A stretch of 64,000 bases of DNA from Pseudoflavonifractor gallinarum (GTDB taxonomy: Bacteria; Bacillota; Clostridia; Oscillospirales; Oscillospiraceae): NCBI RefSeq assembly GCF_014982855.1, contig NZ_JADCKF010000010.1, forward strand, positions 62,001-126,000. The letters are read 5' to 3'. Position 1 is the first letter of the stretch. The number at the start of each line of letters is the position of its first letter. Below the pieces are notes generated by a model. The model was not told the DNA's origin. It did not search any database and was given only the letters and a program-made list of their open reading frames with translations. Below are positions 1 to 7,876 of the stretch, in pieces. A program made the position numbers and the translations under genes.

Positions 1-14
1 AGGATCTGGAACTG

Positions 15-1310
15 ATGGATCATATCTCCTCTGTATTTTCCTTTTTGGATGCAGGCGTCAGCCCCTGGCACGCGGCGGCGGAATCCGTCCGCCGCCTGGA
101 GGAGGCGGGTTTTCTCCGGCTGGAGGAATCCGCTCCCTGGGCCCTCGCGCCGGGCGGCTCCTACTATGTCACCCGAAACGGCTCGGCCGTGCTGGCCTTC
201 CGGCTCCCTGTCCAGCCCATCCGCGGCTGGCGCCTTGCCCTCTCCCACAGCGACGCCCCCACCTGGCGGGTCAAGAACACCTGTGTGGAGCAGGCCGGGT
301 ACACCAAGCTGGAGACCGAGGGCTACGGCGGTATGCTGATGGGCACCTGGCTGGACCGTCCCCTCACCCTGGCCGGACGGGTGGTGGTCCGCACAGCGGA
401 GGGTCTGGCCAGCCGCCTGGTCTATCTGGACCGGGATCTTCTCACCATCCCCAGCGTCGCCATCCACTTTGATCGGGGCGTCAACGACGGGCGCAAATGG
501 GACCCCCAGGTGGATCTCCAGCCCCTCTACGGCGAGGCCGGCTGTCCGGCCCTGCTGGAGCTGATTGCCCAAGAGGCCGGCGTCGCGCCCGCCGACATCC
601 TGACCTGGGATCTCTGCCTGGCCGTGCGGCAGAAGGCCACCCGGATCGGACCGGACGGGGCCTTTTTCATGAGTCCCCGGATCGATGATCTGGAGTGCGC
701 CGCCACCACCCTTCTGGGTTTCCTGGAGAGTGAGCCCCAGCCCGCTGTTGCCGGTGTGTGGGGCATGCTGGACAACGAGGAGGTGGGCTCCTCCAGCCGC
801 CAGGGCGCGGAGGGGACCTTCCTGTCCGACACCCTTCACCGCATCCTGCACTGTCTGGGACAGGATGCCCAGGACGCCTGGCAGATCGCCGCCAACTCCC
901 TCATCCTCTCGGCGGACAACGGACACGCCATCCACCCCAATCATCCGGAAAAGTCCGATCCCCAGAATGCGCCCCGCATGAACGGCGGCGTGGTCATCAA
1001 GGTCAACGCCTCCCAGAAATATACCACGGATGCCGTCAGCGCCGCCCTCTTTGAGCAGATCTGCCGGGAGGCTCAGATCCCCGTCCAGCGCTTTGCCAAC
1101 CGGGCCGATATGCCCGGCGGCTCCACCCTGGGCAATCTCCAGGGCCACAGCATCTCCTCCCCCATGCTGGACATCGGCCTGGCCCAGCTGGCCATGCACT
1201 CCGCCGTGGAGACGGCCGGCACCAAGGATATCGCCCACATGACCGCCGCGGTCCGCGCCTTCTACCAGCGTCCCTTCACCTGCTGTGGGGACGGCCTCTA
1301 CTCCCTCTGA
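15..1310 (+). CDS. M18 family aminopeptidase
   Basis: 431 aa, close to the usual length of the M18 (aspartyl aminopeptidase) family, cytosolic zinc enzymes that remove N-terminal residues, often acidic ones, from peptides. Family hallmarks are visible: LSHSDAPTWRVK near residue 76 (metal-binding His), DNEEVGSSSRQGA near residue 252 (catalytic Glu pair), and a C-terminal MHSAVETAGTKD with the last metal-binding His. The start ATG follows an AGGA-type ribosome binding site only partly inside the window, so upstream context is unseen. A second M18 gene lies at 52872-54281. The two differ in sequence, so they are paralogues of different subtypes rather than a recent duplication. Confidence 0.93.
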   Translation: MDHISSVFSFLDAGVSPWHAAAESVRRLEEAGFLRLEESAPWALAPGGSYYVTRNGSAVLAFRLPVQPIRGWRLALSHSDAPTWRVKNTCVEQAGYTKLETEGYGGMLMGTWLDRPLTLAGRVVVRTAEGLASRLVYLDRDLLTIPSVAIHFDRGVNDGRKWDPQVDLQPLYGEAGCPALLELIAQEAGVAPADILTWDLCLAVRQKATRIGPDGAFFMSPRIDDLECAATTLLGFLESEPQPAVAGVWGMLDNEEVGSSSRQGAEGTFLSDTLHRILHCLGQDAQDAWQIAANSLILSADNGHAIHPNHPEKSDPQNAPRMNGGVVIKVNASQKYTTDAVSAALFEQICREAQIPVQRFANRADMPGGSTLGNLQGHSISSPMLDIGLAQLAMHSAVETAGTKDIAHMTAAVRAFYQRPFTCCGDGLYSL

Positions 1311-1346
1311 GCAGGCCGTGACGCTCCATCCATACGAGGCAAATCC

Positions 1347-1802
1347 ATGAAACACGAGTCTATTACCATCCTGCGGTATATCTCCATCTTGCAGCGCAAT
1401 ACCAACCGGTATTTTGATCTCACCCTGGAGCCCGATCAGATCGGCAGCGGGCAGCAGTTTTTTCTCCTGCGCATCGCGGAGCACGAGGGCATTACCATGT
1501 ATGACCTGGCCAAGCTGGGGCATTTCGACAAGGGCACGGTCACCAAGGCCGTGCAGAAGCTCAGTGAGCAGGGCTATGTCTATCTGGAGCCCGACCCCCA
1601 CGACCGGCGGGTACGCCATCTGTATGTCACAGAGCAGGCCCGTCCCCTGATCGAACGGGTCTACCGCCTGCGGGACCACTGGACCGACTCTCTGACCCGG
1701 GAACTTCCCCCTGAGACCCAGGAGCAGCTGCTCCACACCCTGCAAATCCTGGCCGAGCGCTCCTGCCAGACCTTGGAGGAGATGCAGTCCTCCGCCCCAT
1801 AA
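1347..1802 (+). CDS. MarR family transcriptional regulator
   Basis: 151 aa, typical MarR length. The winged helix-turn-helix is clear: LAKLGHFDKGTVTKAVQKL as recognition helix around residues 56-74, followed by the wing with DPHDRRVRHLYVT. MarR proteins are dimeric repressors or activators that usually respond to small ligands. The gene follows the M18 aminopeptidase by 36 bp and probably shares its transcript. A strong terminator follows directly. The ligand and target genes cannot be told from sequence. Confidence 0.93.
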   Translation: MKHESITILRYISILQRNTNRYFDLTLEPDQIGSGQQFFLLRIAEHEGITMYDLAKLGHFDKGTVTKAVQKLSEQGYVYLEPDPHDRRVRHLYVTEQARPLIERVYRLRDHWTDSLTRELPPETQEQLLHTLQILAERSCQTLEEMQSSAP

Positions 1803-1804
1803 AC

Positions 1805-1846
1805 GAATTCCCCCTGCCGCTTGACTGCGGCAGGGGGAATCTTTTA
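1805..1846 (+). terminator. Bidirectional intrinsic terminator between marR and the metallophosphoesterase gene
   Basis: A 14-bp GC-rich perfect stem (ATTCCCCCTGCCGC and its complement) with a 6-nt loop is followed by CTTTT on the plus strand. It lies between two convergent genes and can serve both. Confidence 0.88.
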
Positions 1847-1872
1847 TGCGTTCTCTTGGAGATAAGCAGGCC

Positions 1873-4461
1873 TTACACCACGTCCAGGTAGGCCTTGGCC
1901 AGCTCCACCAGGTCCTGCAGGTTGACTGCGCCGTCCTGGTTGACGTCCGCCTTCTGGGCCTCGGTCCAGTTGGCATCGCCCTCCTTGGCCTGGTAGTAAT
2001 CCTGAGCCGCCGCGATGTCGTTGAGATCCAGATCGCCGTCGCCGTCCACATCGAACAGGTCGCTCACCGCCGTGTGTACCGCGGACGCAGCCTCATCCAC
2101 CTGAGCCTGAACGCCGTCGTTGACCAGAACATTGCGCAGGGTGACCTGCACCTCCCCGCTCTGCTCCGTGGTGCGGACATACAGCTCCAGCATCTCCTTC
2201 AGCTCCGCCATGGCCTCCGCATCGGACAGGCCGTAGCTGAGAACCACGTCATACCGGACGCCATCCTCCAGAGCGGTCTTCTTCTGGCCCAGCAGCTGGA
2301 AGCCCTCGGCGGCCTCCAGGGCCTGGGTGTCGGTGAACATGCCCTGTCCCTGGATGTCAAAGGTCAGATGCACGGTCTTGAGCCCGGTCACATCGCCGTT
2401 GAGTGCGAAGGTGTAGGGCACGCGGGCGTTCTGGCCCGCCTTCTCCGGGCCGCTGACCGAGACGGTCACAGCGGTCTCCTCGGGCTCTTCCACGGGGGTC
2501 ACGGCGGCCTCATAGGCCTTCTGCACGTCTTCCGCCGTCATCGTGCCGGTGTACACCCGGGCCAGCGCGATCTCACAGTTTGCCTGGTACTCCAGCTCGC
2601 CGCCGGAGGTGGTGTCGCCGCCCAGGAAGAGGTAGTGAGGGGGCTCCTTCATGCTGCCGGAGGCGGGAACAGAGTCCTTCAGCTCGCCGTTGAGATAGAT
2701 CTTGACGTTCTCTCCGTCATAGGTACCCACGATGTGGTTCCATTCATTGGCCGCCACATCCACCTCGGGGGTCTTGTAGCTGCCGCCGATATGGGACCAG
2801 AACTGAAGGGTGTTGGTGCCGCCCTTCTGCTCGAAGCAGAAGCCGGAGACCTGCGTATTGCCCATGGGGTTGTTGTTCTTGTTGTCCAGAGGCTTATAGA
2901 AGAGCTCCACCGTGTAGTTCTTGGTGAGCTTGGCGTAGTCCTCGCTGGTCATGGAGTAGCGCAGGCCGTCGTTCTGGCCGTCGAACACAGCCACGGTGCG
3001 GTTGAGCTCCTCATCCACGCGGTAGGAGGGCTCGCCAAACACGGTCTGGGTGTGGCCGGCGGCATCGGCGCCATTGTCCTTTTCTGCAAAGTCCACGTCA
3101 AAGATGGCCTCGGCGGGATAGGTGGGCACATAACCGGCGCCGGTGGTCACATCCTCCTCGGCCACGATGGGATTGCTGATGGCATCAAAGGAGGTCACCG
3201 CCTCCACCTGGATAGAATAGGTGGTGTTGCCATTCAGATCGGTGATCTTCACGGACATCTCGCTCTGGCGGTCCTCTTTATAGTAGTCGGAAAACACCTT
3301 GCGGACCACCTTGCTCTGATCGGCGGTGTTGGTCAGCGTGATCCAGTACTCATGGATCATGTCTGCATTGTCCCCGGTCGCCTCCGCGGCAGTGGGGAAA
3401 TGCACCACCATGGAGTCGCCGGTCACATCGCTGACGGTCACCACAGACCCCTCCGCAAAGGAGGGCGCCGCGGAAGACGTGCGCTCCTCGGTGTAGGGAC
3501 GCTCGCCATCGTTTCCGCCGTCAAAGACCCAGGGCTCGGACTCGTACATATACGTCCCTTCGGTCAGGTCCATCCGGTAGATCTCCACCGTGCCGTCTTC
3601 CATCACATCCACCCGCAGGGCCTGCGAGGAGTAATCCGCATCGTAGGGATAGGTAGAGGCCTGTCCGGTGACCGGGTCCACCTTGCCGCTCTCATTTTCA
3701 AAATAGGCGCCGATGGTGCTGTCCTGAATGGCGGTATAGCCGTCATCCTGATAGATGGAGCGGGCGTCCTCCAGCGTGGAGTGGGAGTGACCGGAGATGT
3801 GGATCACCTGGGGATACTGCTCAAAGAGCTGGGTCAGGTCCCGGTCCGTGCCCTCCCCGTAGTTGCCGTACCACTCGTTGGTCACATATGCGGTATCGCG
3901 GATGCCGTGGTGGCCCATGACGATGACCGGCTCATCGGGATCGGCCTGCTCCAGCGCCGCCTTGACCATGTCATAGTCTCCGGTGTAATTGCTTCCGCCC
4001 ACCGGCGTCATCTTGATGACGGTGATCCCGCCCAGGTCCAGCACTTCGCTGGACTCCTGCCCGGTCTTGGACTCAAAGCGGTCAATGCCCCCGCCCATGT
4101 CGTGGTTGCCCATGGAGAGAACGACTTTTCCGGCCGCGCCCAGGTCGCTCTCATTGATGATGCTCATGAGCCGGTCATACTGCGCCTCCGAGCCGCTGTC
4201 GGTCAGGTCGCCCACAAAGAGCACTCCGTCGGCCTGGGGGTCTACCTGATAAAACACATCCAGTGCATTGGCGACCTTCTCATCCGCGCCGCCCCGGCCG
4301 ATGTGCGTATCGCTGCCCACAAAAAAGCGCGCGGCGACGCCCTCTCTTCCGGCCTCCTGCCAGCCGTCCACCGCGGGGGCCTCCCAGGCCATCGCCGCAG
4401 GCATCGTGCCGATCAGCAAAGTCGCAGCCAGCATACCAGAAAAATTGCGTTTCCAGTGCAT
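1873..4461 (-). CDS. Secreted metallophosphoesterase with FN3-like, LamG-like, cohesin-like and dockerin modules
   Basis: About 862 aa. An N-terminal signal peptide (hydrophobic LAATLLIGTMPAAMA, likely cut after AMA) is followed by a calcineurin-like phosphoesterase domain, residues about 45-300. Its metal motifs are SDTHIG, FVGDLTDSG, GNHD, MGHHG and SGHSHS. Next come a fibronectin-III-like stretch (about 330-430), a LamG/concanavalin-like domain (about 470-640), a beta-rich cohesin-like region (about 660-790), and a C-terminal type I dockerin with two calcium loops (DVDGDGDLDLNDI and DVNQDGAVNLQDL). I chose the second ATG, since the one 12 nt upstream abuts the AAGGG sequence with no spacer. 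The protein probably acts on phosphate esters outside the cell, anchored through the dockerin. The substrate is unknown. Confidence 0.85.
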   Translation of the reverse strand: MHWKRNFSGMLAATLLIGTMPAAMAWEAPAVDGWQEAGREGVAARFFVGSDTHIGRGGADEKVANALDVFYQVDPQADGVLFVGDLTDSGSEAQYDRLMSIINESDLGAAGKVVLSMGNHDMGGGIDRFESKTGQESSEVLDLGGITVIKMTPVGGSNYTGDYDMVKAALEQADPDEPVIVMGHHGIRDTAYVTNEWYGNYGEGTDRDLTQLFEQYPQVIHISGHSHSTLEDARSIYQDDGYTAIQDSTIGAYFENESGKVDPVTGQASTYPYDADYSSQALRVDVMEDGTVEIYRMDLTEGTYMYESEPWVFDGGNDGERPYTEERTSSAAPSFAEGSVVTVSDVTGDSMVVHFPTAAEATGDNADMIHEYWITLTNTADQSKVVRKVFSDYYKEDRQSEMSVKITDLNGNTTYSIQVEAVTSFDAISNPIVAEEDVTTGAGYVPTYPAEAIFDVDFAEKDNGADAAGHTQTVFGEPSYRVDEELNRTVAVFDGQNDGLRYSMTSEDYAKLTKNYTVELFYKPLDNKNNNPMGNTQVSGFCFEQKGGTNTLQFWSHIGGSYKTPEVDVAANEWNHIVGTYDGENVKIYLNGELKDSVPASGSMKEPPHYLFLGGDTTSGGELEYQANCEIALARVYTGTMTAEDVQKAYEAAVTPVEEPEETAVTVSVSGPEKAGQNARVPYTFALNGDVTGLKTVHLTFDIQGQGMFTDTQALEAAEGFQLLGQKKTALEDGVRYDVVLSYGLSDAEAMAELKEMLELYVRTTEQSGEVQVTLRNVLVNDGVQAQVDEAASAVHTAVSDLFDVDGDGDLDLNDIAAAQDYYQAKEGDANWTEAQKADVNQDGAVNLQDLVELAKAYLDVV

Positions 4462-4533
4462 GTCTCTATCCATCCCTTTTTATAGATTACCGCTCCAACC
4501 GGGAGATCTCGCCCGTGGCTCGGTCCATCTACT

Positions 4534-4562
4534 ATTCTAAAAACTCCGTGTAAACTGTACAA
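4534..4562 (-). promoter_or_regulatory. Sigma-A type promoter of the metallophosphoesterase gene
   Basis: On the minus strand: TTGTAC, 17-nt spacer, TAGAAT, about 70 nt upstream of the start codon. Five of six bases match in the -10 element and four of six in the -35 element. Confidence 0.6.
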
Positions 4563-4888
4563 CGCATCTTATGCAAAACACCTGTAAAATCAGCGCCGTG
4601 GCGCATATCCCGCCGCAGAATTGCATTCCCCCGCATTTTATGCCGTTTGTCCAGCTTTTCCGCTTGGTTTTCTTCTATTTTTCAGAATGGAAATTTCGAT
4701 CGCACTGTAAATAAAAGGCATGGTTTGAAAACAGAGCTAGAACTGGGTGCAGCTTCTGATTCACTCCGCTTTACATGGGACTTTCCGCCCGGAACAAATC
4801 ACCAAAATACAGCAAGGGACACCGGTCAGCAGACCGATGCCCCTTATAAACGTTTTGGCTAAACGAACATTTTAAAATTCCCAGGTAC
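4563..4888. repeat. Non-coding stretch ending in a short copy of structured repeat type B
   Basis: No convincing gene is seen. The last part (about 4826-4888) has the hairpin CGGTC-AGCA-GACCG and the hairpin CGTTT-TGGCT-AAACG. It ends in CATTTTAAAATTCCCAGGTA, which closely matches the right end of the larger element at 4923-5074 (CATTTCAAATTCCCCAGGTA). It is followed directly by a terminator hairpin, as is the larger copy. This looks like a deleted or variant copy of the same repeat. Confidence 0.5.
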
Positions 4889-4926
4889 AAAAAGAAACAC
4901 CAGCCGATTGGCTGGTGTTTCTTTGT
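4889..4926. terminator. Terminator hairpin between two type B repeat units
   Basis: Perfect stem AAAGAAACACCAGCC / GGCTGGTGTTTCTTT with a 4-nt GATT loop, A-rich on one side and T-rich on the other, so it can work in both directions. It resembles the tRNA operon terminator at 5075-5113 (shared AAAGAA-CACC start). Confidence 0.7.
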
Positions 4927-5074
4927 CTTGTCCGTTAACTATAGATGCCGGACAAGACCGGGGCCCCGCACAGCGGGGCGGCGCTTTTGCGCCGTACAAG
5001 CGTTTTGCCGCAGGCAAAACCTTGGCGCAGGGGCAATTCACTTGCCCCGAGCATTTCAAATTCCCCAGGTATCC
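4923..5074. repeat. Structured repeat type B, five consecutive hairpins
   Basis: About 150 bp made almost entirely of consecutive perfect hairpins: GTCTTGTCCG/CGGACAAGAC, GCCCCGC-ACA-GCGGGGC, GGCGC-TTTT-GCGCC, GTTTTGCC-GCA-GGCAAAAC and GGGGCAA-TTCAC-TTGCCCC. It ends in GCATTTCAAATTCCCCAGGTA. The same end and the CGTTTTG core recur at 4846-4888. It sits between two similar terminators downstream of the tRNA operon. No coding potential or known RNA family is recognised. Confidence 0.6.
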
Positions 5075-5113
5075 AAAAAAAGAAGCACCTGCTTTGCAGG
5101 TGCTTCTTTTTTT
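5075..5113 (-). terminator. tRNA operon terminator
   Basis: Stem AAGAAGCACCTGC / GCAGGTGCTTCTT with a TTT loop and A-rich/T-rich flanks, starting at the CCA end of the last tRNA. On the minus strand the run TTTTTTT follows the stem. Confidence 0.85.
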
Positions 5114-5187
5114 GGAGGCGCCACCCAGAATCGAACTGGGGAATAAAGCTTTTGCAGAGCTCTGCCTTACCGCTTGGCTATGGCGCC
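5113..5187 (-). tRNA. tRNA-Cys (GCA)
   Basis: Reverse strand gives a full cloverleaf: acceptor GGCGCCA/TGGCGCC, U73 discriminator as expected for Cys, encoded CCA, TTCGATT T-arm, and anticodon loop CTGCAAA with anticodon GCA. Last gene of the five-tRNA operon. Confidence 0.95.
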
Positions 5188-5234
5188 ATATGGAGAACAG
5201 CGGAACTGTTCTCTTTTGTATGTACTTTCGTACA

Positions 5235-5310
5235 TGGAGCAGGTGACGAGGCTCGAACTCGCTACCTCCACCTTGGCAAGGTGGCGCTCTACCAGATGAG
5301 CTACACCTGC
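5235..5310 (-). tRNA. tRNA-Gly (GCC)
   Basis: Cloverleaf on the reverse strand with acceptor GCAGGTG/CACCTGC, anticodon stem CCACC/GGTGG around TTGCCAA (anticodon GCC), TTCGAGC T-arm, U73 and encoded CCA. Fourth gene of the operon. Confidence 0.96.
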
Positions 5311-5365
5311 ATCGTGCAGACCCTTTCGGGACCCTCTGAGATACAATATGTATCTCAGAGGGTTT

Positions 5366-5441
5366 TGGTGCCTCCGGCCGGAATCGAACCAGCGACACGG
5401 GGATTTTCAGTCCCCTGCTCTACCAACTGAGCTACAGAGGC
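5366..5441 (-). tRNA. tRNA-Phe (GAA)
   Basis: Cloverleaf on the reverse strand with acceptor GCCTCTG/CGGAGGC, anticodon stem GGGGA/TCCCC around CTGAAAA (anticodon GAA), TTCGATT T-arm, A73 and encoded CCA. Third gene of the operon. Confidence 0.96.
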
Positions 5442-5444
5442 ATA

Positions 5445-5521
<77 letters not shown>

Positions 5522-5525
5522 ATAC

Positions 5526-5601
5526 TGGTGGGAACAACAGGGCTCGAACCTGTGACATCATGCTTGTAAGGCATGCGCTCTCCCAGCTGAGCTATGCTCC
5601 C
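5526..5601 (-). tRNA. tRNA-Val (TAC)
   Basis: Cloverleaf on the reverse strand with acceptor GGGAGCA/TGTTCCC, anticodon stem CATGC/GCATG around CTTACAA (anticodon TAC), TTCGAGC T-arm, A73 and encoded CCA. First gene of the operon, directly behind the promoter. Confidence 0.96.
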
Positions 5602-5644
5602 TCATTCATTCTCTTTCGCTGTCGTGCCTCACACGACGGATGTT

Positions 5645-5673
5645 ATTATAGCAGGCTTTCCCCGAGATGTCAA
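5645..5673 (-). promoter_or_regulatory. Consensus promoter of the tRNA operon
   Basis: Minus strand reads TTGACA, 17 nt, TATAAT, an exact sigma-A consensus. It lies about 44 nt upstream of tRNA-Val, as expected for a strong stable-RNA promoter. Confidence 0.92.
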
Positions 5674-5705
5674 CCACTTTTTTCATATTTTTTTAAGGCC
5701 TTTTT

Positions 5706-5747
5706 ACAGGCCGCCGGGCCGGGTAAAAATCCCGTCCGGCGGCCTGT
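5706..5747 (-). other. Hairpin after hslO, possible terminator without a clear U-tract
   Basis: Stem ACAGGCCGCCGG / CCGGCGGCCTGT, extended by a GGG/CCC inner stem, starts 5 nt after the hslO stop. On the minus strand it is followed by A-rich rather than T-rich sequence, so efficient intrinsic termination is doubtful. Confidence 0.4.
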
Positions 5748-5751
5748 CCGG

Positions 5752-6630
5752 TCAGATCTCAGAGAGCAGTTTCTCCAGGTCCTCCCGGCTGTAATGATAG
5801 ACCGCATCGCAGAACTGGCAGGTGAGCTCCGCACTCCCCTGCTCCTCCAGCAGGGCGGTCAGCTCCTCCCGCCCCATGCTGATCAGGGCGCGGCTGACCC
5901 GCTCCCGGCTGCAATAGCAGCGGTACTCCACCGGAGACTCCTCCAGGACCTCCAGCTCGAAATCGCTCAGGACCCGGCGGACCAGCTCCAGCGCGGAGAT
6001 GCCCTCCTTCAGCGCCGTGGTGACCGGCCCCACCGCATGGACGCCCCGCTCGATCTTGCTGATGACCTCGTCATCCGCGCCGGGCAGGAGCTGGATCAGA
6101 TATCCGCCCGCGCACAGTACGCTCTGGTCGGTGTCCACCAGCACACCCAGGGCGCAGGCCGAGGGGATCTGCTCGCTCTCCGCGAAATAGGCGGTGATGT
6201 CGTCCGCGATCTCCCCCGACAGCAGGCCGATGCTGCCCACATAGGGCTCTTTCAGGCCGATGTCCTTGATGACGGTCAGCGTGCCGTCCACGCCCACCGC
6301 CTGGCCCACGTCCAGCTTGCCCGGGACCTTCTCCATCAGCTCCACTTCACCGTTCTGGACATAGCCACGGACATTTCCCTCGCTGTCCGACGTGACCGTG
6401 ATGGAGCCCAGCGGTCCGCCGCCCTTGATCTGCAAGGTGACGGTGCCGTGCTCCTCCTTGAGCTGATTGCCCATCATGGAGCAGCCCATCAGCGCCCGGC
6501 CCAGGGCAGCGGTCGCCACCGGCAGGGTCTTATGGATCTGCCGGGAGCGCTCCACCAGGTCCCGCGCTGAAATGGCACTGGCCTTGATCGGTGCATCTTT
6601 GGCCAGCACCCGTACAATTTGATCTGACAT
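5752..6630 (-). CDS. hslO: Hsp33 redox-regulated chaperone
   Basis: 292 aa, normal Hsp33 length. This cytosolic holdase is activated when its zinc-bound cysteines are oxidised under stress. The C-terminal zinc motif is present as CYC near residue 238 and CQFC near residue 270, and the N-terminal domain begins with the family-typical SDQIVRVLAKDAPIKASAI. It starts 5 nt after the methyltransferase stop, so yerC, the methyltransferase and hslO form one transcript. hslO is the last gene. Confidence 0.95.
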   Translation of the reverse strand: MSDQIVRVLAKDAPIKASAISARDLVERSRQIHKTLPVATAALGRALMGCSMMGNQLKEEHGTVTLQIKGGGPLGSITVTSDSEGNVRGYVQNGEVELMEKVPGKLDVGQAVGVDGTLTVIKDIGLKEPYVGSIGLLSGEIADDITAYFAESEQIPSACALGVLVDTDQSVLCAGGYLIQLLPGADDEVISKIERGVHAVGPVTTALKEGISALELVRRVLSDFELEVLEESPVEYRCYCSRERVSRALISMGREELTALLEEQGSAELTCQFCDAVYHYSREDLEKLLSEI

Positions 6631-6635
6631 ATTCC

Positions 6636-7388
6636 TTATAATTCCTTTCGTGCCACAAAGAAGATCCGCTCTTCCCCTGCCCGGGGCCGGCGCATGATCC
6701 GCTCTCCATAGCGTGTGATCTTCCGGAACCCGGCGGCACGGAGCATCTCCTCCAGCTCGTCGGGCTCATAGGCATATTCCTCGTGGAGCTCTTCGCCCCG
6801 CTCCCAGAGGCCGTCCTCCGTCCGGCAGAAGAGATCCATGGCGTAGGTGCAGATCCTTCTCCGCTTGGAGTACTCCGCCCGCCAGACGCAGTAGGTGTCC
6901 TCCGTCTCGTCCAGAAAGACCTGTCCGTCCAGTCCACGCAGCTTCTCGGGCGTGTTGATGTCAAAGATGAACATGCCCCCCGGCATCAGGAAGAGATGGA
7001 CCCGCTCAAAGGCCTTGCGCAGCAGCGCCGGACGGGTGACATAGTTCACGCTGTCCAGGCAGCACACGCAGGCGTCGATGGTCCCGTAGAGGTCCAGCCG
7101 GTCCATGGACTGATGGAGGAAAATGGGCCGCTCGGCCACTTCCTGCTCCACGCCCTTTTCATTGGCCTGGGCCAGCATCTCCTCCGAGAGATCCACGCCG
7201 ATCATCTCATAGCCCCGGCGGGCAAGCTCCCAGGTGAGACTGCCCGTGCCGCAGGCCAGATCCAATACCGTATGGATCCCGATCCCGGCACGGGCAAAAT
7301 GCTTCTCCAGATAGTCGGCCCACTGGGCGTATTTCACATCGGTGGTCAGCTCGTCATAGCACCCGGCCAAAAACTCATAGCTGGCCAT
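6636..7388 (-). CDS. Class I SAM-dependent methyltransferase
   Basis: 250 aa. The Rossmann SAM-binding motif I is VLDLACGTGSLTWEL near residue 42, followed by the acidic motif II (IGVDLSEEML) and CVCCLDSVNY at the motif III/IV region. The N-terminal YEFLAGCYDELT is common in small-molecule methyltransferases that neighbour yerC in Firmicutes. The substrate cannot be assigned. The start ATG overlaps the end of yerC by 14 nt, implying translational coupling. Confidence 0.88.
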   Translation of the reverse strand: MASYEFLAGCYDELTTDVKYAQWADYLEKHFARAGIGIHTVLDLACGTGSLTWELARRGYEMIGVDLSEEMLAQANEKGVEQEVAERPIFLHQSMDRLDLYGTIDACVCCLDSVNYVTRPALLRKAFERVHLFLMPGGMFIFDINTPEKLRGLDGQVFLDETEDTYCVWRAEYSKRRRICTYAMDLFCRTEDGLWERGEELHEEYAYEPDELEEMLRAAGFRKITRYGERIMRRPRAGEERIFFVARKEL

Positions 7389-7686
7389 TGGCTTTCAGCT
7401 TCTCCTTGACGCGGGGAAGAACGGTCTGATAGCCGTCCGCGCCATACTGGAGCGAGCGGTTCACACGGCTGATGGTGGCGCTGCTGGCGCCGGTGCGCTC
7501 CAGAATGTCGTTGTAGATCATTCCATCGCTGAGAAGCAGCGCCACTTCAAAGCGCTGCTCCATGGCGCGCAGCTCCGCCATGGTGCACAGGTCGGAGAAG
7601 AACTTTTTGCATTCATCCAGATCCTTGAGAGACAAAATGGTCTCATAAAGCAGGTCTCCCTGCTCCTTTTTCATGTTTTTAGGCAA
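7375..7686 (-). CDS. yerC: YerC/YecD family TrpR-related DNA-binding protein
   Basis: 103 aa, the expected size for YerC. It carries a TrpR-like helix-turn-helix (MIYNDILERTGASSATISRVNRSL, residues about 55-78, given here in parts: DILERTGASSATISRV). These proteins are putative regulators of unknown ligand. A TTG start is chosen because GGGAGG lies 8 nt upstream. The ATG four codons later lacks such spacing. First gene of the yerC-methyltransferase-hslO operon. Confidence 0.88.
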   Translation of the reverse strand: MPKNMKKEQGDLLYETILSLKDLDECKKFFSDLCTMAELRAMEQRFEVALLLSDGMIYNDILERTGASSATISRVNRSLQYGADGYQTVLPRVKEKLKANGQL

Positions 7687-7752
7687 AACGGTTACCTCCC
7701 GCTTTTTTAAGCTTGCCCCGTACCGGATCGGCTCAACAACAGGGCCATATGT

Positions 7753-7781
7753 ATTTTACCAAAGTGAATCGGCAAAGTAAA
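7753..7781 (-). promoter_or_regulatory. Probable promoter of the yerC operon
   Basis: Minus strand reads TTTACT, 17 nt, TAAAAT, about 70 nt upstream of the yerC TTG start. The -35 is weak (4 of 6). Confidence 0.5.
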
Positions 7782-7876
7782 CAGGTTTTCCGATTTTTTT
7801 CACAGAAACACCTTTTAACATCTCCTCCCATATACTGCGTACAGAGTTTGTTTGAATGAAAAAGGGGGCCTGACCC

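Noticed and set aside
1846-4485. Very long plus-strand open frame (879 codons) across the metallophosphoesterase gene
   Set aside because: It is antisense to a gene with clear domains, and its translation is a low-complexity Gly/His/Val-rich string typical of the complement of GC-rich coding DNA.
4647-4862. 71-codon open frame upstream of the tRNA region
   Set aside because: No ribosome binding site or recognisable protein pattern, and it runs into the structured repeat.
5560-6570. 336-codon plus-strand frame opposite hslO
   Set aside because: Antisense to Hsp33, which has all its zinc cysteines.
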